Source: Deltaproteobacteria bacterium | GTDB taxonomy: Bacteria; UBA10199; SPLOWO2-01-44-7 | Direction: 5' to 3' | NCBI GenBank assembly: GCA_030688705.1 | Contig: JAUYJH010000049.1 | Location: forward strand, 1-10,700 | Length of the DNA: 10,700 nucleotides | In this document: positions 1 through 6,279 of the stretch, in pieces | How positions within the stretch are numbered: position 1 is the first letter of the stretch | Layout: the number at the start of each line of letters is the position of its first letter | The notes under the pieces: generated by a model | Seen by the model: only the letters and a program-made list of their open reading frames with translations | What the model was told of the DNA's origin: nothing | The model's database searches: none | Position numbers and translations under genes: made by a program

Positions 1-30
1 TGACAAGCGTGGGGGCTCGCAATGACACCT
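1..30. repeat. Partial GTCATTGCGAG-type dispersed repeat
   Basis: Read on the minus strand, this end of the window contains TGTCATTGCGAGC. It resembles the GTCATTCTGAGC motif seen at 4574-4678 and 5481-5506 in this window. The element is cut by the window edge, so its full form cannot be judged. The remaining 76 bp up to carA show no clear promoter, and I see no Shine-Dalgarno sequence directly before the carA start. Confidence 0.3.
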
Positions 31-106
31 GCAAAGGGTTTGTCAACAGACTGCTAGCAAACAACTTGCAATTGCTGCAAATTTGGGTTAGCAGACCCCC
101 TTTAGA

Positions 107-1243
107 ATGACCAAAAAAGCCCACCTTGTTTTAGCCGATGGAACCATCTTTGAGGGAGAGTCATTTGGATTTGAAGGGGAAACCAGCGGCGAAGTTGTTT
201 TTAACACCTCTATCACCGGTTACCAGGAAATTCTGACAGACCCTTCTTATTGTCGGCAGATCGTCATTTTAACCTACCCGATGATCGGCAATTACGGGGT
301 CAACCGTGAAGATGCCGAATCGTCCAAAATTCAGGCCGCCGGCCTTATCATCAAAGAATATTGCGAACACCCCAGTAACTGGCGCTCCACCCAAAGTTTG
401 GCGCAATATTTAAGAGACAATAAAATTGTCGGCGTGCACAAATTGCCGACACGGGAGATTGTGCGGCACATTCGTGATAAGGGGGCGATGCCTGGGATAT
501 TAACGACGGACAATGGACAATGGACCATGGACTATGGACCAAAAACTGCAGAGAAGGGCAATAGTTTAATTGAAAAAGCGAAAAAACTACCAAGCATGGC
601 GGGGCAGGAGCTGGTGCACGAGGTGACGTGCAAGACCTCATATGTTGTGCCGCCTGCCGGCGGCAAAAAAGAATATTCCATTGTTGCCTATGATTTTGGC
701 ATCAAACAAAACATTGTGCGGGAACTGGCAAAAAGAAATTGTGAAGTGACTGTTGTCCCCGCGCTCACCAAACCGGCTGATGTGCTTAAAATGAAACCGA
801 ACGGGGTTTTGTTTTCCAACGGCCCCGGTGATCCTGCGGCTTGCGAAGAAATTGTAGAAAATATTCGTTCGCTGATCGGCAAACTGCCGATCATGGGCAT
901 TTGCCTGGGCCATCAATTATTGGGGCTGGCTCTCGGGGCAAAAACCTTCAAATTAAAGTTCGGGCATCGCGGCGCCAACCAGCCTGTTAAAGATCTGAAA
1001 AATGACAAGGTATTGATCACCTCGCAAAATCACGGTTTTTCCATTGATCCGGCGTCCATCCCCGCAGAGATGATCGTAACGCAAATCAATTTGAATGATC
1101 AGACGGTGGAGGCCTTTGAACACAAAAAATATCCGATACTCTCGGTGCAATATCATCCGGAAGCGGCCCCGGGGCCGCATGATGCCAATAATATTTTTAA
1201 TAAGTTTATAGAAATGGTGACGAATGGAAATTCTAAATACTAA
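107..1243 (+). CDS. carA: Carbamoyl phosphate synthetase, small (glutaminase) subunit
   Basis: This subunit hydrolyses glutamine and passes ammonia to CarB for carbamoyl phosphate synthesis, which feeds cytosolic pyrimidine and arginine biosynthesis. The 378 residues match the usual CarA length (382 in E. coli). The N-terminal CPSase small domain comes first (about 1-130, with the conserved LTDPSY stretch). A class I glutamine amidotransferase domain follows (about 190-372), with NGPGDP at 238-243, nucleophile Cys266 in GICLGHQ, and His350/Glu352 in YHPEA. Relative to typical CarA, the linker after ILTTD carries about 13 extra residues (134-146), encoded by a heptamer array. The last residues (NSKY) and the stop run into the inverted repeat that follows, so the C-terminus is probably repeat-derived. 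No good ribosome binding site precedes the ATG. carB lies 133 bp downstream, and the two are probably co-transcribed. Confidence 0.97.
   Translation: MTKKAHLVLADGTIFEGESFGFEGETSGEVVFNTSITGYQEILTDPSYCRQIVILTYPMIGNYGVNREDAESSKIQAAGLIIKEYCEHPSNWRSTQSLAQYLRDNKIVGVHKLPTREIVRHIRDKGAMPGILTTDNGQWTMDYGPKTAEKGNSLIEKAKKLPSMAGQELVHEVTCKTSYVVPPAGGKKEYSIVAYDFGIKQNIVRELAKRNCEVTVVPALTKPADVLKMKPNGVLFSNGPGDPAACEEIVENIRSLIGKLPIMGICLGHQLLGLALGAKTFKLKFGHRGANQPVKDLKNDKVLITSQNHGFSIDPASIPAEMIVTQINLNDQTVEAFEHKKYPILSVQYHPEAAPGPHDANNIFNKFIEMVTNGNSKY
508..542 (+). repeat. Five-unit GGACCNN heptamer array inside carA
   Basis: Five consecutive 7 bp units (GGACAAT twice, GGACCAT, GGACTAT, GGACCAA) make 35 bp within the carA reading frame. 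They encode about residues 134-146 (WTMDYGP region), in the linker between the two CarA domains. The final unit GGACCAA is also the final unit of the arrays in carB (2797-2831) and, on the other strand, the porin gene (9217-9251). Confidence 0.85.
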
Positions 1244-1363
1244 ATTCGAAATTCTAAACAAGCTCCAATGTTCCAAACCAAAATGTTTCAAACGAATTGT
1301 TTGCAATTTATATAATTGGAATTTGGGATTTGTTTAGGATTTAGATATTAGGATTTAGAATTT
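1228..1363. repeat. Imperfect inverted repeat filling the carA-carB spacer
   Basis: The left arm (1228-1274) and the reverse complement of the right arm (1318-1363) align over 46 positions with about ten mismatches and one gap. Both outer ends begin AAATTCTAAAT, and both arms contain a CTAAACAA core. The A-rich and T-rich arms enclose 43 bp that include the small palindrome CAAAC-GAATT-GTTTG. The transcript could fold into a long hairpin between carA and carB. The left arm starts inside the carA coding end and the right arm ends 13 bp before the carB ATG. No transposase is present, so a small non-autonomous or REP-like element is an inference. Confidence 0.75.
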
Positions 1364-1376
1364 AATTTTTTGAACT

Positions 1377-4300
1377 ATGCCGAAACGCACGGACATAAAA
1401 AAAATAATGGTGATCGGATCGGGGCCCATCCAAATTGGGCAGGCTTGTGAATTTGATTATTCCGGAACGCAAGCCTTAAAAGCCTTAAAGCAAGAAGGTT
1501 ATGCAACGGTTTTGATCAATTCAAACCCAGCCACGATCATGACCGACCCCGATTTTGCCGATGTCACCTACATTGAACCCTTAACCATGGAGTGCGCTTC
1601 TCAAATTATCGAAAAGGAGAGGCCTGATGCCATTCTCCCCACCGTCGGCGGACAAACGGCCCTCAATTTGGCTATGGATTTAAACCGCGCCGGTGTTCTG
1701 GAAACATTCAACGTAAAATTGATCGGCGCCAGCGTGGAGGCGATCCATAAGGCAGAAGATCGCAAGGCCTTTAAAGATTGCATGACCGGCATAGGCCTGA
1801 AAGTGCCGGAGAGCGGTCTGGCCCACACCATGGCCGAGTCAAGAGAAGTGGCGGCGAAGATCGGTTTTCCCTGCGTGATCCGCCCCGCTTATACTTTGGG
1901 AGGGATGGGGGGAAATATCGCGCATGATACTCAAGAATTTGAAAATTTTGCCGCATGGGGCTTGTCTTTAAGCCCCATCCGCCAGATTTTGGTGGAGCAG
2001 TCGGTGGAAGGGTGGAAAGAATTTGAACTCGAAGTGATGCGCGATTGCAAAGATAATGTGGTGATTATTTGCTCCATTGAAAACCTGGATCCGATGGGGG
2101 TCCACACCGGCGACAGCATTACAGTCGCCCCCGCGCAAACGCTCACAGACAAGGAATATCAGGTGATGCGCGATTCGGCGATCAGGGCGATCCGCGCCAT
2201 CGGCGTCGATACCGGCGGCTGCAACATCCAATTCGCGGTCAATCCAAAAACCGGCGAACAGACCATCATCGAAATAAATCCGAGGGTATCGCGCTCTTCG
2301 GCGCTGGCCTCCAAGGCAACCGGTTTTCCCATCGCCAAAATCGCGGCCAAATTGGCGGTGGGCTATACATTGGACGAACTCCCGAATGATATTACCAAAA
2401 AAACGCCGGCCAGTTTTGAACCCTCCATCGATTATGTTGTGACTAAAATACCCCGATTCGATTTTGAAAAATTTCCGGCTGCTTCTTCCACGCTGACCAC
2501 CCAAATGAAATCGGTGGGGGAGGTGATGGCGATTGGGCGCACTTTCAAGGAGTCGCTGCAAAAGGCCGTTCGTTCTTTGGAGGTAAAACGCTTTGGTTTG
2601 GATAGATCCGCCGACCCCAAAGAGGCCTCCTTGGAAGAGGGCCTTAAAATACCGAAAGCCAACCGTCTCTGGAAAATTGCCAACGCTTTTTGGAAAGGTT
2701 CCAGCGTCGAAAAAATTTATGAAATCACAAAAATCGACCCGTGGTTTTTGAACCAAATCCGCGAAATTGTGATGATGGAAAGAGAAATGCAAAACAGGAC
2801 CGTGGACCAGGGACCATGGACCAGGGACCAATTGCTCAAACTAAAACAGGCGGGGTTTTCGGATGCGCGTATCGCCGTTTTTTTAAAATGTTCCGAGGCG
2901 GATGTCCGCTCTTTGCGTAAAAAGCATGACATCCGCCCCGTCTATAAAACGGTCGATACCTGCGCGGCTGAATTTGAAGCCTTTACCCCCTATCTTTATT
3001 CTACCTATGAAAATGAAGAAGAATTTCCCCCTTCCGACAGAAAAAAAGTGATTATTTTGGGGAGCGGTCCCAACCGGATCGGGCAGGGGATCGAATTCGA
3101 TTACGCCTGCGTTCACGCCTGCATGGCCTTTCGTGAAGCCGGTTTTGAAACGATCATGGTCAATTGCAATCCCGAAACCGTTTCCACCGATTATGATATT
3201 TCGGATCGTCTCTATTTTGAGCCGCTGACTTTCGAAGATGTGATGCATATTATCGAGAAAGAAAAACCGGCGGGGGTGGTGATTCAATTTGGCGGGCAAA
3301 CGCCGCTCAAACTGGCGCTAAGCTTGCATGAAGCCGGCGTTCCCTTGCTGGGAACGTCCGCGGAAGAAATCGACAGGGCCGAAGACAGAAAAAAATTCAA
3401 AAAATTGATCGAGGATTTGCAATTAAAACAGCCGGCTAACGGACTTGCCTCCACTATACTCAAGGCGAGAGAGCTGGTTTTGGAACTCGGTTACCCCGTT
3501 TTACTGCGTCCATCCTATGTTTTAGGGGGGCGGGCGATGGTGGTCGTGCACGATGAAAAAAATCTTGAGGAGTGTCTGCAAAAAGCCTTTGAGGTTTCTG
3601 ACGGCCATCCGGTCTTAGTCGACCATTTTTTGAAAGGGGCCATTGAGGTGGATGTCGATGCGCTGGGAGACGGTGAAAATATTGTTGTTGCAGGGGTCAT
3701 GGAACACGTTGAAGAAGCGGGCATTCATTCGGGCGACAGCTCTTGCTGTCTGCCGCCGCACACATTGCCGCGAGAGATTATAGAAGAAATTAAAGGGCAA
3801 ACGGTGGCTTTGGGAAAAGCCCTTAAAGTAAAAGGCCTCATGAACATCCAATTTGCCGTTCAAAAGGGTGTGGTTTATGTGCTGGAAGTCAACCCCAGAG
3901 CTTCACGCACGGTTCCCTTTGTTTCCAAGGCAACCGGTGTTGCTTGGGCCAAGTTGGCGGCGAAAATTTTAGCGGGGGCCACAGTCGGCGATGTCGTTAC
4001 AAATCTTCCCCGGCAAAATCTTTTTGCGATCAAGTCCCCTGTTTTTCCTTTTATCAAATTTCCGGGGGTCGATACCATCTTGTCGGCTGAAATGTGTTCG
4101 ATTGGCGAGGTGATGGGGCGGGGAAAAACATTTGCGGAAGGTTTTGCAAAAGCACAGATTGCCGCGGGGCAGAGTCTGCCCAAGCAAAGGGGAAAAGTTT
4201 TTTTGAGCGTACATGATGGGGACAAACCCCATGTTGCCGATCTGGCGGCCAACCTATCCACTCTGGGTTACACACTTGTCTGCACCCGAGGGACCCATCT

Positions 4301-4571
4301 TTATTTGGATCAGCAAGGCATTCCCTCCACCATCATCAATAAAATTACGGAGCGGTCGCCCCATATTGTGGAGGCCTTAAAAAATGGAGAGATTCAGCTT
4401 GTCATCAACACCACCATTGAAAAACAGCAGATTATCGACTCCTTTCCCATTCGACGTGTCGCCCTTGAAAAAGGAATACCCTATTTTACCAATATCAATG
4501 CCGCCCAGGCGGCTGTGCAAGCGATGCAATATCTATGCGAGGGGGGCACACTCACCCCAATTCCACTTTAA
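1377..4571 (+). CDS. carB: Carbamoyl phosphate synthetase, large subunit
   Basis: This subunit makes carbamoyl phosphate from bicarbonate, ammonia supplied by CarA, and two ATP, in the cytosol. At 1064 residues it is close to E. coli CarB (1073). It shows the internal duplication of the family. The first half opens with IGSGPIQIGQACEFDYSG (residues 13-30), the second with LGSGPNRIGQGIEFDYA (from residue 561). Each half carries an ATP-grasp domain with the EINPR or EVNPR metal-site segment. Residues from about 938 form the methylglyoxal-synthase-like allosteric domain (SVHDGDKPH through VINTT), where UMP, IMP or ornithine act in known homologues. The oligomerisation linker carries a heptamer-array insertion at residues 474-485. 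The start is the ATG before PKRTDIKKI; no Shine-Dalgarno sequence is visible. The stop lies 2 bp before the palindromic repeat at 4574. Confidence 0.98.
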   Translation: MPKRTDIKKIMVIGSGPIQIGQACEFDYSGTQALKALKQEGYATVLINSNPATIMTDPDFADVTYIEPLTMECASQIIEKERPDAILPTVGGQTALNLAMDLNRAGVLETFNVKLIGASVEAIHKAEDRKAFKDCMTGIGLKVPESGLAHTMAESREVAAKIGFPCVIRPAYTLGGMGGNIAHDTQEFENFAAWGLSLSPIRQILVEQSVEGWKEFELEVMRDCKDNVVIICSIENLDPMGVHTGDSITVAPAQTLTDKEYQVMRDSAIRAIRAIGVDTGGCNIQFAVNPKTGEQTIIEINPRVSRSSALASKATGFPIAKIAAKLAVGYTLDELPNDITKKTPASFEPSIDYVVTKIPRFDFEKFPAASSTLTTQMKSVGEVMAIGRTFKESLQKAVRSLEVKRFGLDRSADPKEASLEEGLKIPKANRLWKIANAFWKGSSVEKIYEITKIDPWFLNQIREIVMMEREMQNRTVDQGPWTRDQLLKLKQAGFSDARIAVFLKCSEADVRSLRKKHDIRPVYKTVDTCAAEFEAFTPYLYSTYENEEEFPPSDRKKVIILGSGPNRIGQGIEFDYACVHACMAFREAGFETIMVNCNPETVSTDYDISDRLYFEPLTFEDVMHIIEKEKPAGVVIQFGGQTPLKLALSLHEAGVPLLGTSAEEIDRAEDRKKFKKLIEDLQLKQPANGLASTILKARELVLELGYPVLLRPSYVLGGRAMVVVHDEKNLEECLQKAFEVSDGHPVLVDHFLKGAIEVDVDALGDGENIVVAGVMEHVEEAGIHSGDSSCCLPPHTLPREIIEEIKGQTVALGKALKVKGLMNIQFAVQKGVVYVLEVNPRASRTVPFVSKATGVAWAKLAAKILAGATVGDVVTNLPRQNLFAIKSPVFPFIKFPGVDTILSAEMCSIGEVMGRGKTFAEGFAKAQIAAGQSLPKQRGKVFLSVHDGDKPHVADLAANLSTLGYTLVCTRGTHLYLDQQGIPSTIINKITERSPHIVEALKNGEIQLVINTTIEKQQIIDSFPIRRVALEKGIPYFTNINAAQAAVQAMQYLCEGGTLTPIPL
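2797..2831 (+). repeat. Five-unit GGACCNN heptamer array inside carB
   Basis: Five consecutive heptamers (GGACCGT, GGACCAG, GGACCAT, GGACCAG, GGACCAA) lie in frame in carB and encode residues 474-485 (TVDQGPWTRDQ region). This is the variable segment before the conserved L-x-x-L-K-x-x-GFSD block, where family members usually have a shorter connection. The second to fifth units form a near-perfect match to the arrays in carA and the porin gene. Confidence 0.88.
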
Positions 4572-4573
4572 TC

Positions 4574-4678
4574 TTGTCATCCTGAACACATTCGCTTCGC
4601 TCAGTGTAAACTCCGTGAAGGATCCCGGTGAGAACGGGATTCTTCGTCCTTCGACAATCTCAGGACTCAGAATGACAA
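4574..4678. repeat. Palindromic GTCATNCTGA element between convergent genes
   Basis: Terminal inverted repeats 4574-4585 and 4667-4678 pair at 11 of 12 positions (TTGTCAT-x-CTGA). Inside is an 11 bp stem, 4617-4627 with 4635-4645 (one G-T pair, loop GTGAGAA). Positions 4591-4604 are an exact inverted copy of 5487-5500. The element starts just after the carB stop. Its right end is coding for the hydrolase, supplying its last residues (CHSES) and stop. With convergent genes on both sides, the hairpins could end transcription from either direction, but no T-tract follows the inner stem. Confidence 0.8.
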
Positions 4679-5460
4679 CACACCCTGATAAAATATTGAA
4701 CCATCTCATTAAATTCCTTCGCCCTCTCCACATGTAAAAGATGTTTAGCCCCCTCAAAAATATGCAACGTGGCCTGCGGGTAGCGTTTTTGCAGTTCATG
4801 GGCCATCTTTGGTGGCGTGATCGGATCCTCGCTCCCCGCGAAAATCATTATCGGAATCGTATGGGTGCGGCGGATCGGATGCGGAGTGAAATTTAAAACG
4901 GCACGAACCTGTTTTTGCAAAACCTCTCGGGGTGCGGCGAATTTTTCGGCCTTTTGGGCGTAATGCCGGACGATGGCCGGATGTTCCTTGATAAATTGGG
5001 CCGAGAGCATCAACGGCAAAACATTGTGAATACGCACTTTAGTCGATTGTCTGGAGCGGAGCAGGGGCCCAAGAATCTGCATGATATGTTGATCGACATG
5101 GCCAAAGGTGGCGGAGAGGACCAATCCTGAAATTTTTTCAGGCCATTTTTCAAGACAATGTTGGGCGATCAACCCCCCCATGGAAGAGCCGACCAATGCG
5201 ACTTTTTCCAACTTCAGATGTTGCATAAGACGATGCACATCTTCGGCCATCTGCTCTATCGATATTTCACAATCGGGATGAACCGATTTTCCCGAGCCGG
5301 CATTGTCAAGGCTGATGACCTGGCAGTGTTTCGATAGGGTCGGAAACTGCTGAAACCACTCCTGATGGCTGGCCCCCATGCCGGGGATCAGAATAATCGG
5401 AAAACCCTTTCCCCGTTTGACATAGAAAATTTTCCCAAAGACCCCTTGAAAATAAGGCAT
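4660..5460 (-). CDS. Alpha/beta hydrolase (esterase/lipase-like)
   Basis: This is a soluble alpha/beta-hydrolase-fold enzyme of 266 residues, probably cleaving an ester, lactone or similar bond; the substrate is unknown. The catalytic triad is visible: Ser93 in the nucleophile elbow G-S-S-M-G (91-95), Asp212 in GSEDPITPP, and His240 in GAKHLLHVE. The oxyanion segment is LIPGMG (24-29). The middle region (about 120-190) forms the variable cap. No signal peptide is seen. The last six residues and stop are encoded by the right end of the palindromic repeat at 4574-4678, so the ancestral C-terminus has probably been replaced. A TATATT hexamer (5467-5472, minus strand) lies only 6 bp before the ATG and no Shine-Dalgarno sequence is present, so the message may be leaderless. 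It is convergent with carB and divergent from the thioesterase. Confidence 0.93.
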   Translation of the reverse strand: MPYFQGVFGKIFYVKRGKGFPIILIPGMGASHQEWFQQFPTLSKHCQVISLDNAGSGKSVHPDCEISIEQMAEDVHRLMQHLKLEKVALVGSSMGGLIAQHCLEKWPEKISGLVLSATFGHVDQHIMQILGPLLRSRQSTKVRIHNVLPLMLSAQFIKEHPAIVRHYAQKAEKFAAPREVLQKQVRAVLNFTPHPIRRTHTIPIMIFAGSEDPITPPKMAHELQKRYPQATLHIFEGAKHLLHVERAKEFNEMVQYFIRVCCHSES

Positions 5461-5480
5461 GGGCGCAATATAACGTGTCT

Positions 5481-5506
5481 GTCATTCTGAGCGAAGCGAA
5501 GAATCT
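5481..5506 (+). repeat. GTCATTCTGAGCGAAGCGAAGAATC repeat before thioesterase gene
   Basis: This half-copy of the palindromic family begins GTCATTCTGA and continues GCGAAGCGAAGAATCT. It fills most of the 48 bp between the divergent hydrolase and thioesterase genes and ends 2 bp before the thioesterase ATG. Positions 5487-5500 are the exact reverse complement of 4591-4604. Confidence 0.8.
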
Positions 5507-5508
5507 AA

Positions 5509-5910
5509 ATGAATAAAAAATTGAAATTTCGGTGCAAAGAACGGGTTCGATATTCCGACTGCGACATGCACCAGCACTTAAACCACGCCCGGTATTTTTC
5601 ATTTTTGGAGCAGGCGCGGGTCGATTATTTCAAAAAGACCGGCTTTATAAAGGGGACCGGCTACAAAGCGATCCCGTTTATCATTGCCGCAGCCCATTGC
5701 GATTATTTAGCGCCCGCCCATTTGGGGGATATTGTTGAAATAAGGCTTGGCACCACCCATATCGGCAATAAGAGCTTTCGGATCGACTATGAAATGCGTG
5801 ATTTGACCACCAAAACCCTCCTCGCCACCGCCTACACCATTCAAGTGATGTTTGATTACGACAAGATGCGCTCCATTCCGGTCCCAAAAATCTTAAAACG
5901 CAAATTATAA
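5509..5910 (+). CDS. Hotdog-fold acyl-CoA thioesterase (4HBT/YbgC type)
   Basis: This 133-residue cytosolic enzyme is a likely hydrolase of acyl-CoA or aryl-CoA thioesters. The N-terminal signature RYSDCDMHQHLNHARYFSF (residues 14-32) matches the family pattern D-x-D-x-x-x-H-x-N-x-x-x-Y. Asp17 is the probable catalytic carboxylate and Asn25/Tyr29 are family-conserved. Downstream, EQARVDYF (34-41) lies on the central hotdog helix and the strands at about 55-115 complete a single hotdog domain. The length is typical of the family. The ATG follows directly after a dispersed repeat, and no Shine-Dalgarno sequence is visible. The divergent neighbour is an alpha/beta hydrolase, which could share acyl-ester chemistry, but nothing in the sequence shows this. 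The substrate cannot be told from sequence. Confidence 0.93.
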   Translation: MNKKLKFRCKERVRYSDCDMHQHLNHARYFSFLEQARVDYFKKTGFIKGTGYKAIPFIIAAAHCDYLAPAHLGDIVEIRLGTTHIGNKSFRIDYEMRDLTTKTLLATAYTIQVMFDYDKMRSIPVPKILKRKL

Positions 5911-6244
5911 GCAACTAATTTCGAGATCTGCCGATAACTGTAATGTGAAGGCTTTTCATCGTCTTATAGGCTATTTAATTGGGTTTGCGGGTGGAATGAA
6001 GCTGATTGCCTTCGTTATTGACGCCGTTTCTTAAACAATCCTCAAGAACATTTCCCAAAATCCATTTAAATTATAAGCCATTGCATCGATCCACTTTTTG
6101 CCGCCGACAAATCACCGGGATTTAAAAAAAAAGTTAAAATTTTTTTATCCTTATTTTATCTGTATTGGCGGGCGACATGAAAAAATGGTATTGCGGGATT
6201 TTTGGATTCCAGTAAAACCACCCATGTTGTTGATGCAAAAAAAG
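5911..6244. other. Non-coding stretch between thioesterase gene and RNA gene
   Basis: No open reading frame here looks like a protein. Apart from the possible transposase relic (5978-6067), the stretch holds a small hairpin (AAATC 6109-6113 with GATTT 6119-6123) followed by a run of A, then an A-run/T-run segment at about 6124-6147. No terminator with a T-tract is seen for the thioesterase gene. Confidence 0.5.
5978..6067 (+). pseudogene. Possible decayed C-terminus of a transposase
   Basis: One plus-strand frame reads GGMKLIAFVIDAVS (5990-6031), then TAA, then TILKNI in the same frame. This recalls the C-terminal block of some IS91-like transposases, where a zinc-binding CGG is followed by M-x-x-I-A-F-I and then an I-L-x-H-L segment. 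Here the cysteines are gone and a stop breaks the block. There is no other transposase sequence and no start. The match is from memory of the family and is short, so this is a tentative relic. Confidence 0.3.
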
Positions 6245-6273
6245 TTGAGTTCTTTGACAAGCAATTAAATAAT
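6245..6273 (+). promoter_or_regulatory. Putative sigma-70 promoter of the structured RNA
   Basis: TTGAGT (6245-6250, four of six consensus) and AATAAT (6268-6273, five of six) are separated by exactly 17 bp. Transcription would start at about 6280, at the GGGGTGGC that opens the hairpin-rich region. A TTGACA (6254-6259) overlaps but has no suitable -10 at 16-18 bp. Confidence 0.45.
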
Positions 6274-6279
6274 CGTTTA

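Noticed and set aside
508..542. Heptamer arrays as a CRISPR array
   Set aside because: The units are 7 bp, directly abutting, with no spacers, and they lie in coding sequence. No cas gene is present.
1968..2831. A 287-codon minus-strand open frame antisense to carB
   Set aside because: The composition is that of a shadow frame (rich in Phe, Gly, Arg and His). carB is unambiguous on the other strand, and the frame's start is simply the heptamer array read backwards.
4384..4737. A 117-codon plus-strand open frame overlapping the carB end
   Set aside because: It overlaps carB in another frame and continues through the palindromic repeat, with no family resemblance.
5930..5937. GCCGATAA, identical to the FliA (sigma-28) -10 consensus
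   Set aside because: The required TAAAGTTT-like -35 is not present about 11 bp upstream, and no flagellar gene follows.
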